Notes under the pieces: generated by a model
Database searches by the model: none
Seen by the model: the letters and a program-made list of their open reading frames with translations, nothing else
What the model was told of the DNA's origin: nothing
Assembly: GCA_021298015.1 (NCBI GenBank)
Contig: JAJTGY010000010.1
Location: 90,800-154,799 of the forward strand
From: Flammeovirgaceae bacterium
GTDB lineage: Bacteria > Bacteroidota > Bacteroidia > Cytophagales > Cyclobacteriaceae
Length of the DNA stretch: 64,000 nucleotides
Reading direction: 5' to 3'
Position numbers and translations under genes: made by a program
Shown: positions 35,636 to 44,432 of the stretch, piece after piece
Numbering within the stretch: the stretch's first letter is position 1
How the letters are laid out: each line of letters opens with the position of its first letter

Positions 35636-38467
35636 TCAACGAACGACAACTTTCTTGTACGTACGCTTATCCTGGGCGATCACCTCCAACATAACCAGTC
35701 CCCGCGCGTTGCCAAGCAGCCAACGGCCGTCCCCGTCCGAAATCATAACCTCCACCCGACCATCGCTGTGAACCAAACGAACCGATTCTGGAACTACGCC
35801 CGAAAACGATACCCAGGTACCTGCCGGATTCGGAAACACGACTACATCTGGCCGAACCTCCTCCGTCAAACCAACCACAATTTCATTTTCAATGGCAACA
35901 TCGGTAAAGAGCCGATACTCCCCGGGGCCCAGGCTAATAGGCATTGGATTCACTGACACGTTCACGGCCGTGCCATACCCATAATAGTTATACCAAGTTC
36001 CCGTATGCGGGAATCCTACATTTACGGTCGTGGTCGTCAGCCCCAAATTCACCACAATAACCGCATTCATGTCTTCAGCGGTTACCGGATTGACCGTAAA
36101 GGGGGAGTTTCGCAAAACGATTGTTTTAACCAACCCGTTGCCGGGTGTCATCAGCGCATCTCCAGAGTGAAAGATATCATAGGTTTGATGAAGTCGGTTT
36201 AGATCCGCTACGTGATTAAAAAGGTCGGCACGCACAGGTTCATCCAGATAGTTCCAGCGCAACGGCTTGATATCCAAGCGGCAGTTGCTATTGACTGTTC
36301 CGTTGGTGCATTGGTTAATGCTCACATCGTAACCCAGTTCCCCAAATTGCCAGATCATCTTGGGTCCCGGAACACCGATCAAAGCCAAATGAGCTGCCTT
36401 CATTCGGGCCAGTGCCGTGTTTACATTCCGTGTGTTATAGCCGCTGGCAGCGGCACCCTCCGTCAAGGCGCGATACATCACGCGCTCTTCATCATGGCTC
36501 TCCATATAACCAATCAGGTGAGGTGAAGACCAGGCGCGGTTCTTATGGTATACTCCTGAAATGTCAGAACCATCAACCACTCCTTTTACCAACTGACTGT
36601 ATGAATGATTCAGATTTCCCCAAAACATCATCCCCTTCCCCTCACCTGACCGATAATCCGCCAACTCCTGCTCCTCCGAGTTCTGGGCAAAATGCTCCAG
36701 GATGACGTATGCATCCGGTGAGTGGGACCATATCTTATCCGCCATTCTTTTGAGAATCGCGATACGCGAAGCATCGTAGGCTGACCACGCGCCCACATCG
36801 TTCGGATTATTTGTTTGGGTAAATCCTTTAGACAAATCAAAACGGAAGCCATCAATCTTGTACTCGTTCAACCAGTAGTAATTTACTGTATCAAGGTATT
36901 TCTTGGTATATGCACTCTCGTGGTTCATATCAAAAAATACATTGAACGGGTGACGTGCCGTTTGATTAAACCACCGGTTGGTGGCGGCCGGCCCTCCCGT
37001 TACAGGATCGAGATCTTGAAGAATAAACGAGTTGGGCAGATCCTGGTGATTCATCGCGATATCCAAAATCACGGCAATGCCATTCTGATGGCATTTGTCA
37101 ATAAACTCTTTGAGTTTGTTTTTGGTACCGTAGTACTTGTCCGGGGCAAACATAAAGGTTGGGTTGTATCCCCAGCTTTCGTTGCCATTGAACTCCATGA
37201 TCGGCATTAATTGGACAGCATTGACCCCAAGTCTCTTGAAATAGCCAATGGTGTCAATCAGGTTTTGATAGTTCCGCTTGCCATTCTCGAAAAGATCCCG
37301 AATCAAGAGTTCATAGATGATCAGGGTAGGTTTGGCCGGTTTTGAAAAATTGGTGACCACCCACGGATACGCGGCTTGCCCTGTTTGAAAAACGGACACG
37401 CGGTTGAAGTACCACTGCGTGTTAAGAGCCTGGGGCGGGTAGGATTTGAGGCCGGGATAGGTCTCGGCATTGATGTACTGATCATCCGGATCAAGTATCT
37501 TATCGGCAAACGGATCGGCCAGTTTAACCGTTTCGTTTAACAGGTACTGATAGCCATACTCCAAACCACTGGTCAGGCCCGAAAGTTCAATCCAGAAGTA
37601 CTCACCATCGCGCTTCATAAGATTGGACGGTAAAACCTGCCAATTGCTGAAATCACCAAAAACATACGCGGAAGATTTTCCCGGTGCCCAGAGGCACAGA
37701 ATAACTTTAGTGGGATCACTTCGGTAGTTAATGCCGGCAATAACTCCGGCCGGCCGGGCCTGCACCGGGCTGGGCCCTGAAATGATATACTGAAACTGTT
37801 CGCTGTCAGACGAAGAAGCGGCCACAGCTGTAAGCTCCACTGTTGAGAACCCTGACAATTCCGTTACGACATGATCGTGAGAATAGCTGGACACCCCGGA
37901 AGCGGTGTGGATGACTGACCCATTCAAGCGCAACTCAAAACTAGCAGGAATGGGTGTGTTGGCGCGGATTTGAATGACTTGACCTGACGAGACGAAGATC
38001 GGTCGTGACGAGGGCGAGGTAAGCTGCAACTGAAATGAGCCATCCCAGAAATTCATCAGGTGATCCGTTGTCTGCCCGGCACTCCAATCAGTTCCCTTTA
38101 ACAGAACCCCCATCCGGGTTTGCGTGGCAATACTGGTGGCAAAAAAGGCCGCTGGCGTGAACGTAATGGTAAAAACGGTTCGCCCGGCTGAAACCGACTT
38201 TGTGAATTTGGCATTGTCGGTTAGACCTGGATTTGATGTTGCCGGATTGATGTTATACCGGGCATCAATATTCTGTCCCGGAATCCATACCCAGGCATAG
38301 GCATTCTGAAGACCCGCCAACGATGTGCCCGTAACGTCATACTCAACTGTAATCGGTGTATTGACGGTAAAAAACGCAGGGGTAACGGTGGGGGTCAAGT
38401 TTACCGTTTGAGCGACAGCTATGCCAGAGAAAACGACAATACAAACAAACCATCCAATTATTCTCAT
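35636..38467 (-). CDS. T9SS-secreted multidomain GH13 alpha-amylase
   Basis: 943 residues from ATG 38467, chosen because it gives the signal peptide MRIIGWFVCIVVFSGIAVAQ; the longer TTG reading adds 47 residues before it. Beta-sandwich and CBM48-type modules come first (VILCLWAPGKSSAYVFGDFSNW). The barrel follows, with GVNAVQLMPIMEF, VILDIAMNHQD, nucleophile Asp in DGFRFDLSKG, acid Glu in YVILEHFAQ, and the third Asp in MESHDEER. A T9SS type A sorting domain with VVFPNPAGTWVSFSG and a final YKKVVVR closes the protein. It should be exported through T9SS and cut starch at the cell surface. The Sus operon lies downstream, the divergent LacI gene upstream. Confidence 0.92.
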   Translation of the reverse strand: MRIIGWFVCIVVFSGIAVAQTVNLTPTVTPAFFTVNTPITVEYDVTGTSLAGLQNAYAWVWIPGQNIDARYNINPATSNPGLTDNAKFTKSVSAGRTVFTITFTPAAFFATSIATQTRMGVLLKGTDWSAGQTTDHLMNFWDGSFQLQLTSPSSRPIFVSSGQVIQIRANTPIPASFELRLNGSVIHTASGVSSYSHDHVVTELSGFSTVELTAVAASSSDSEQFQYIISGPSPVQARPAGVIAGINYRSDPTKVILCLWAPGKSSAYVFGDFSNWQVLPSNLMKRDGEYFWIELSGLTSGLEYGYQYLLNETVKLADPFADKILDPDDQYINAETYPGLKSYPPQALNTQWYFNRVSVFQTGQAAYPWVVTNFSKPAKPTLIIYELLIRDLFENGKRNYQNLIDTIGYFKRLGVNAVQLMPIMEFNGNESWGYNPTFMFAPDKYYGTKNKLKEFIDKCHQNGIAVILDIAMNHQDLPNSFILQDLDPVTGGPAATNRWFNQTARHPFNVFFDMNHESAYTKKYLDTVNYYWLNEYKIDGFRFDLSKGFTQTNNPNDVGAWSAYDASRIAILKRMADKIWSHSPDAYVILEHFAQNSEEQELADYRSGEGKGMMFWGNLNHSYSQLVKGVVDGSDISGVYHKNRAWSSPHLIGYMESHDEERVMYRALTEGAAASGYNTRNVNTALARMKAAHLALIGVPGPKMIWQFGELGYDVSINQCTNGTVNSNCRLDIKPLRWNYLDEPVRADLFNHVADLNRLHQTYDIFHSGDALMTPGNGLVKTIVLRNSPFTVNPVTAEDMNAVIVVNLGLTTTTVNVGFPHTGTWYNYYGYGTAVNVSVNPMPISLGPGEYRLFTDVAIENEIVVGLTEEVRPDVVVFPNPAGTWVSFSGVVPESVRLVHSDGRVEVMISDGDGRWLLGNARGLVMLEVIAQDKRTYKKVVVR

Positions 38468-38615
38468 AGTGCCGTAAATGTCCCAAAAAAGCACATGAAA
38501 ACCGCCTTTCAAAGCGTACTGAATTACTGAAATCGTTTGTTCAATGGTTTGTATAAAATGATCAACAGACACAAAAGGAAGTTTCTCCGTATTGAACAAG
38601 AGTTTCAACCGTTAT

Positions 38616-38630
38616 CGCAAACAAGTTGCG
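38616..38630. promoter_or_regulatory. LacI-type operator in the divergent regulator/GH13 region
   Basis: CGCAAACAAGTTGCG has CGCAA/TTGCG arms and resembles the perfect palindrome at 35596-35609, with a one-base longer centre. It lies 28 bp before the LacI start and in the leader of the divergent secreted GH13, so it could serve autoregulation and control of that gene. A TATCTTTA element just downstream (38641-38648) could be the regulator's -7 box. Confidence 0.5.
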
Positions 38631-38657
38631 GAATAGGTTCGTATCTTTAAGGTCGGT

Positions 38658-39695
38658 ATGAAATTCAACCAGGTAACCATCAAAGACATCGCCCGAGAAT
38701 TGGGCATTTCGCCCTCTACGGTCTCAAGGGCACTCAAAGACCATCCCGATATCAGTTCGGAAACCAAAAAGGCAGTCAATGCGCTGGCCGACAAACTGAA
38801 CTACCAGCCGAACATTGTGGCGCTCAGCCTGCGGCAAAAGAAAACCAATACGATTGGGGTTGTCATACCCGAATTGGTGCACTTTTTCTTCTCCACAGTT
38901 ATCTCGGGCATAGAGGACGTGGCCTACGAAGCCGGCTACAGTGTCATTATCACCCAATCGAACGAGTCATTCGATCGCGAGGTAACCGACCTGAAAGCGC
39001 TGTTCAACAGCCGTGTGGACGGCATGTTGCTATCCATCTCACGTGAAACCACCAACTACGACCACATCGAGTCAATCTTGTCGAAAGGAGTCCCGATCGT
39101 GTTTTACGACCGAATGTACAACAATCCGAACACGAGTAAAGTAATTGTGGATGACTATGTGGGGGCCAAAGAGGCGGTTGGTCACCTTATTGAACAGGGC
39201 TGCAAGCGCATAGCCCATCTGCAGGCTGCCCCTAACCTGCTAATCAGCGAAGATCGCCTTCGCGGCTATAAAGACGCGCTGCGGGAAGCCAATCTCCCCT
39301 ACCAGGAGAACTTTGTCTTGCAGTGCCCCAGCGGCACGCTGGAGGAAGCCGAAAAAGCCACGCGCAAATTATTGGCATTGACACCGCCACCGGATGCCAT
39401 CTTTGCCAACAACGACATGCTGGCGATGGGGGCCATGAAGGCCATCAAAGAAAAAGGCCTTAACATTCCAGGCGATGTTGCCCTGATGGGCTTCAGCAAT
39501 TGGTTCTTCAGCCAGTTGATGGACCCCCCGCTCAGTTCGGTTGATCAGCCAGGGTATGAAATGGGACAAGAGGCTGCGCGCCTGCTCATCCGGCACATCG
39601 AAATGAAAGACAAAGATCAGGGCGAGCCTCAGCCCGAAACCAAAGTTTTGAAAACCCGACTTATCGTCCGGCAGTCATCAATCAAGAAAAAGTAG
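38658..39695 (+). CDS. LacI-family transcriptional regulator of the starch/maltodextrin locus
   Basis: 345 residues. The LacI helix-turn-helix lies at about 5-25 (VTIKDIARELGISPSTVSRALKDHPDIS), followed by the hinge helix and a periplasmic-binding-protein-like effector domain (NTIGVVIPELVHFFFSTVISGIEDVA). It sits at the head of a plus-strand operon of GH31, GH13, MFS and esterase genes and is divergent from the secreted GH13. It probably senses maltose or a derivative and controls both directions through the palindromes at 35596 and 38616. The effector and the sign of regulation are not visible. Confidence 0.93.
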   Translation: MKFNQVTIKDIARELGISPSTVSRALKDHPDISSETKKAVNALADKLNYQPNIVALSLRQKKTNTIGVVIPELVHFFFSTVISGIEDVAYEAGYSVIITQSNESFDREVTDLKALFNSRVDGMLLSISRETTNYDHIESILSKGVPIVFYDRMYNNPNTSKVIVDDYVGAKEAVGHLIEQGCKRIAHLQAAPNLLISEDRLRGYKDALREANLPYQENFVLQCPSGTLEEAEKATRKLLALTPPPDAIFANNDMLAMGAMKAIKEKGLNIPGDVALMGFSNWFFSQLMDPPLSSVDQPGYEMGQEAARLLIRHIEMKDKDQGEPQPETKVLKTRLIVRQSSIKKK

Positions 39696-39707
39696 TTCAC
39701 CAGTTCC

Positions 39708-42122
39708 ATGTCGTCAAACCGCAATCATAAGCTCAGCCTAGGGTTGGGTGTCCTCTCGTCTTATACAAAAACTGCCAATGGTGTTGAGGGCAAAACGCCC
39801 ACCGGGAATTTCCAGGTCACCTTCTACTCACCATCGGTGGTACGCTTTTCGGTTGGCCCGCAAGACACGTGGCGGGCTTTTTCGTATGCCGTTGTTCAGC
39901 AACCTCAATCGGTTGAGTTCGATTTAACCGATAGCGACAAGCAACTTGTGCTATCAACCACGCAATTCCGCCTGGTGATTTCAAAATCTCCCGTGCGCTT
40001 TCGCTGCGAAACACCCGAAGGAGAAATAATTAATGAAGATGACCCCGGCCTAGGTACACAATGGATCGGTGAGCAACTCACTACGTACAAAAAACTCCAG
40101 CCCGGTGAACGCTTCGTTGGTTTAGGCGAAAAGAACGGGCCGCTGGATAAACGGGGGCGCGGGTATGTAAACTGGAACACCGATGCCTACGGCTACGGAC
40201 CCGATACCGACCCCCTCTACTGCACCATACCCTTTTATATTGGCATTCATGGCCATCACGTCTATGGCCTCTTCCTCGACAACAGCCATAAGACCCATTT
40301 CAACTTTGGAGCCTCCAACGACCGATTCGCCAGCTTCTCGGCCGATGCCGGTGAAATGAACTACTACTTCATTCAGGGTAAGTCGACCAAGGAAATCCTC
40401 AACCACTACACCTGGCTTACCGGTCGTATGCCGTTGCCCCCGCTCTGGAGCGTGGGGTATCAGCAATGCCGCTACAGCTACTACCCCGACAAAGAAGTAA
40501 TCGCCATTGCCGAAAACTTCCATCAACGTGATTTCCCGGGCGATGCCATCGTGCTGGACATCCACTACATGGAAGCGTACAAGATTTTCACCTGGGATAA
40601 AAAGCATTTTCCTGATCCGAAAGGAATGATTGACCGATTGAAGTCCATGGGGTTTGAAGTCGTGGTGATGTGTGACCCCGGCATCAAGATTGAGGAAGGC
40701 TATGGGCCCTACGAATCTGGCAAGATTGAAGATATTTTTATCAAGTACCCGGATGGCGGCATGTACAGCGGCCAGGTTTGGCCCGGCTGGTGCCACTTTC
40801 CGGATTTCACCAACCCACAAGCGCGGGATTGGTGGGCTCGCCAATTTGAATCGTATACCTCGCTGGGCGTAGAAGGTTTTTGGAACGACATGAATGAGAT
40901 CGCCACGTGGGGAAACTACCTGCCGGAACTCATGGAGTTTAATTTCGAAGGTGAAAAAACCTCTACGCGTGAAGGCCGCAACGTGTATGGCTTAATGATG
41001 GCCCGAAGCACCTACGAGGGCACCCGCCAACGGTTAAAAAACAAACGTCCTTTTAATCTTACCCGATCCGGATTCTCAGGCATTCAACGGTATGCTGCCG
41101 TGTGGACAGGCGATAACGTAGCGTACGATGCGCACATGATGACCGGGGTACGCTTGCTGAACAGCATGGGACTCTCAGGTCTGGCCTTTACCGGCTACGA
41201 CATTGGTGGTTTTGTGGGTAATGCAGATGAAAAACTGTTTGCTCGCTGGATGACGATCGGTACATTCTCACCGTTTTACCGCGGCCACTCCATGATCAAC
41301 AGCCGCGATTCCGAACCGTGGAGTTATGGCGAGCGGGTGGAGGAAATTTCACGCAACTATATGAAGTTGCGCTACCGGCTCCTCCCCTACATTTACTCGT
41401 TGTTTTACGAGGCCTCGCAAAACGGCATGCCGCTCAACCGCAGCCTGGCTTTTGACTATCCGTTCGATCAAAAAATATATGACGGCAAGTATCAAAATCA
41501 ATACTTCTTCGGGCCGGCCCTGTTGGTGATCCCGGCTGAGAGCAACAAAGACCTGGTAAAGACTTACCTGCCGGAAGGAAACTGGTTCGATTTCTACACG
41601 GACAAACCCTTTAGCGGCTCGCAGGAAATGGTAGCTGAAGCACCTATCGATGTGTTGCCGGTTTTTGTGCGCGGCTCATCGATTCTGCCCATGCGCCCCA
41701 ACGCGGGTCGTAACTCATCAGATACCGGTGACACTCTGGAACTGCACGTGTATGCCGGCCACACAACCAACCGATTTGAATTTTATGAAGATGACGGCCG
41801 CACCTTTGATTACGAGAAGGGCGCATACGCCCTTCGTAAAATTGAATTCGATCCTGCTGCGCGAACGTTGACGATTCGCCCGCAAGAAGGAACGTACTCA
41901 TCACCATATCGCTCGCTGCGTGTATTGTTCCACGGGTTTGAGGCACTCTCGTCATTGACGCTCAATTCGCGCGCGGTGTCCATCGAACGCAGCCGTTATC
42001 AGTTCCTGAATCCGATCAGCAATTTCGATCCCATCAACACGCAACCCGATGCACCTCACATTTCCTCACTGCCATCAACAGTCGTTCCGTATGACCAGCA
42101 AGCGATGGTTTTTCATTGGTAG
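39708..42122 (+). CDS. GH31 alpha-glucosidase
   Basis: 804 residues. The GH31 N-terminal beta-sandwich is followed by the barrel, with nucleophile D394 in GFWNDMNE and acid/base D469 in WTGDNVAYDAHM. GRMPLPPLWSVGYQQCRYSY and FSPFYRGHS are further GH31 motifs. No signal peptide is evident, so it probably works in the cytoplasm, removing terminal alpha-glucose from maltodextrin taken up by the Sus system and MFS protein. It starts 12 nt after the regulator. The last 32 nt overlap the next gene. Alpha-glucosidase is the expected activity; xylosidase or transglycosylase activity cannot be excluded. Confidence 0.93.
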   Translation: MSSNRNHKLSLGLGVLSSYTKTANGVEGKTPTGNFQVTFYSPSVVRFSVGPQDTWRAFSYAVVQQPQSVEFDLTDSDKQLVLSTTQFRLVISKSPVRFRCETPEGEIINEDDPGLGTQWIGEQLTTYKKLQPGERFVGLGEKNGPLDKRGRGYVNWNTDAYGYGPDTDPLYCTIPFYIGIHGHHVYGLFLDNSHKTHFNFGASNDRFASFSADAGEMNYYFIQGKSTKEILNHYTWLTGRMPLPPLWSVGYQQCRYSYYPDKEVIAIAENFHQRDFPGDAIVLDIHYMEAYKIFTWDKKHFPDPKGMIDRLKSMGFEVVVMCDPGIKIEEGYGPYESGKIEDIFIKYPDGGMYSGQVWPGWCHFPDFTNPQARDWWARQFESYTSLGVEGFWNDMNEIATWGNYLPELMEFNFEGEKTSTREGRNVYGLMMARSTYEGTRQRLKNKRPFNLTRSGFSGIQRYAAVWTGDNVAYDAHMMTGVRLLNSMGLSGLAFTGYDIGGFVGNADEKLFARWMTIGTFSPFYRGHSMINSRDSEPWSYGERVEEISRNYMKLRYRLLPYIYSLFYEASQNGMPLNRSLAFDYPFDQKIYDGKYQNQYFFGPALLVIPAESNKDLVKTYLPEGNWFDFYTDKPFSGSQEMVAEAPIDVLPVFVRGSSILPMRPNAGRNSSDTGDTLELHVYAGHTTNRFEFYEDDGRTFDYEKGAYALRKIEFDPAARTLTIRPQEGTYSSPYRSLRVLFHGFEALSSLTLNSRAVSIERSRYQFLNPISNFDPINTQPDAPHISSLPSTVVPYDQQAMVFHW

Positions 42123-44427
42123 TCTGGCACTGCTCAGCGCCTGCCGCACCACACCCGAACTCCGGTTCAACGATCAGGAGCTCATTACCGGGCTGGCAAC
42201 ACCCGTTTTACTCGCGCCCGGGCCCAACGAACTGGTGCTGGAAGATTTTGTCACCGATGTAAGTCGCATCGATTCGATTCAAATACAACCCCGTGTACCA
42301 TTCACGCGGAATGAAAACCGGCTGGTGATTTCCGGTCCCCTGCCAACGGCTTTGGGCAATGTGCTGCTGTGGAGTGCGGGGCAGGCCTACGCCATTCCGC
42401 TGCAGCGCGCCTCCAAACTGCCGGTAACGTTGCGCTACCCGGCAACTGCCGGCACCGTCAAAGCAAAAGGTGAATTCAATTCGTGGAATCCGGAAGCCAC
42501 GGTGTTAACCAAAACAGAGAATGAGTTTACGATCGATCTTCAACTGAATCCCGGCACCTACCAATATCTCTTTGTAGCCGATGGGAAAGAAAAACGAGAT
42601 CCCGCCAACCGTGATTCGGTTGACAACGGCATGGGCGGTTGGAACTCCGTGTTACGCCTGCCACGTCCCGACCCCGCGAAACTGCCTTTGATCCGAACCG
42701 AGAAAACCGATGATGGCACGGTATCCCTGACGCTTTCAAACCCGGCCACGGAGGTAAATGTGTATTGGAAAAACTTTCGGCTGCCCGCCTCCCACGTCAC
42801 CCTCACCGATGATCGCATTGAATTTGAAATTCCAGCGCAAGCCCGTGAAAGCAAGCGTTCCTTTATTCGGGTATGGGCTGCGAATGAAGAAGGAATAAGT
42901 AACGATGTACTCATCCCGTTGCACGAAGGTGAAGTTGTGGTAACCAACGGCCAGCTGACACGGCACGATAAAGAGGCACAGATACTCTATTTTATGATGG
43001 TCGATCGGTTCGTCAACGGTCGCCTTGAAAATGACGAACCGGTTAAGGACAAAACGATTAACCCGAAAGCGAATTACTTTGGGGGCGACCTGGCGGGCAT
43101 CACGAAAAAAATCAAGGATGGCTATTTCGAAAAGCTGGGTATTAACACCCTGTGGCTGTCCCCCATCACACAAAACCCGAAAGGGGCTTACGGCAAATAC
43201 CCCACGCCACCCACCACGTTTTCCGGGTACCACGGTTATTGGCCGATCTCGCTTAAACAAATTGACTACCGTTACGGCAGCCGGCAGGAATTGGAGGAGC
43301 TGCTGAACGAGGCGCACACGAAGAACATCAATGTCATTCTCGACTATGTTGCTCATCATGTTCATCAGGAACATCCGCTCGTGCGGCAACATCCCGAATG
43401 GTTCACGTCACTTTACCTGCCGGATGGATCGCTGAATACCGAACGTTGGGAAGATCAACGCCTCACTACCTGGTTCGATGTCTTTTTGCCCACGCTGGAC
43501 CTGCGCAAACCCGAAGTGGTGGGGCCCATGACCGATACCGCGCTGTACTGGCTGACGTCCTATGAGCTGGATGGCTTCCGCCACGATGCCTCCAAACACA
43601 TCGACCTTTTGTTTTGGCGCGAGCTAACCAAAAAAATCAAGCGTGATGTGAAACGGCCGGTATACCAGATTGGCGAAACCTATGGCAGCCGCGAACTGGT
43701 GAGCAGTTATGTGAATACCGGGATGCTGGACGGTCAATTCGATTTCAACGTGTACGATGATGCGGTGAATACGTTCGCACGCGATGAGGTGCCGTTCACC
43801 CGGCTCGCGAATTCCGTCAAGGAAAGTTTATCGTGGTTTGGCGATCATCACCTCATGGGCAACATCACCGGCAACCAGGACCGCGCACGTTTTATCTCGT
43901 ATGCCGATGGCTCCGTGCGCTTTGACGAAGATGCCAAGAAAGCCGGATGGACGCGTACGATTGCCATTCAGGATACGTTGGGTTACCATAAGCTTCAATC
44001 GCTCACCGCGTTTATGATGACGATTCCAGGAGTGCCTGTTATCTACTATGGAGACGAAATTGGCGACCCCGGAGCCAACGACCCGGATAACCGAAGGATG
44101 ATGCGTTTTGAAAACCTGAACAAACACGAACTCATGACCCGCCAGATGACAAGTACGCTGACGGAGTTGCGCAGAGCCAATCTGGCGCTGCTGTATGGTG
44201 ACCTCGAGTGGCAGGAAATCAGCGACAAGCGGCTGGTGTTTAGCCGGAGTTATTTTAGTGACCAGGTGTGGGTGGTTTTCAACAAGTCGAGTGAACCGCA
44301 GCAGTACACCTTGCCGCTGGCAGAGGGTGCAGTTCCTCATTTTTCGGGAAAGGTGAAGTTTGAAAAAGGGCAGGCAACGCTTACCTTACCTCCGTATTCC
44401 TTTGAGATCATCACGGTAACCAACTAA
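42091..44427 (+). CDS. GH13 lipoprotein (neopullulanase/cyclomaltodextrinase-like)
   Basis: 778 residues from ATG 42091, which gives the lipoprotein signal MTSKRWFFIGSLALLSAC (Cys18) and overlaps the GH31 gene by 32 nt. A CBM48-like beta domain (GTVKAKGEFNSWNPEATVL) and an Ig-like domain precede the barrel. The nucleophile is D499 in DGFRHDASK, the acid E529 in QIGETYG, and the third Asp D597 in GNQDRAR, where Gln replaces the usual His of NHD. Likely anchored in the periplasm or at the surface, it would cut maltodextrins or cyclodextrins. It is followed after 5 nt by the MFS gene. The subfamily is uncertain. Confidence 0.91.
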   Translation: MTSKRWFFIGSLALLSACRTTPELRFNDQELITGLATPVLLAPGPNELVLEDFVTDVSRIDSIQIQPRVPFTRNENRLVISGPLPTALGNVLLWSAGQAYAIPLQRASKLPVTLRYPATAGTVKAKGEFNSWNPEATVLTKTENEFTIDLQLNPGTYQYLFVADGKEKRDPANRDSVDNGMGGWNSVLRLPRPDPAKLPLIRTEKTDDGTVSLTLSNPATEVNVYWKNFRLPASHVTLTDDRIEFEIPAQARESKRSFIRVWAANEEGISNDVLIPLHEGEVVVTNGQLTRHDKEAQILYFMMVDRFVNGRLENDEPVKDKTINPKANYFGGDLAGITKKIKDGYFEKLGINTLWLSPITQNPKGAYGKYPTPPTTFSGYHGYWPISLKQIDYRYGSRQELEELLNEAHTKNINVILDYVAHHVHQEHPLVRQHPEWFTSLYLPDGSLNTERWEDQRLTTWFDVFLPTLDLRKPEVVGPMTDTALYWLTSYELDGFRHDASKHIDLLFWRELTKKIKRDVKRPVYQIGETYGSRELVSSYVNTGMLDGQFDFNVYDDAVNTFARDEVPFTRLANSVKESLSWFGDHHLMGNITGNQDRARFISYADGSVRFDEDAKKAGWTRTIAIQDTLGYHKLQSLTAFMMTIPGVPVIYYGDEIGDPGANDPDNRRMMRFENLNKHELMTRQMTSTLTELRRANLALLYGDLEWQEISDKRLVFSRSYFSDQVWVVFNKSSEPQQYTLPLAEGAVPHFSGKVKFEKGQATLTLPPYSFEIITVTN

Positions 44428-44432
44428 TACCT

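Noticed and set aside
38468-38608. Longer start for the secreted GH13
   Set aside because: The TTG start at 38608 adds 47 residues ahead of a standard signal peptide at ATG 38467.
42049-42090. Extended start of the GH13 lipoprotein
   Set aside because: It would add 14 residues in the GH31 coding end and spoil the lipoprotein signal that begins at 42091.
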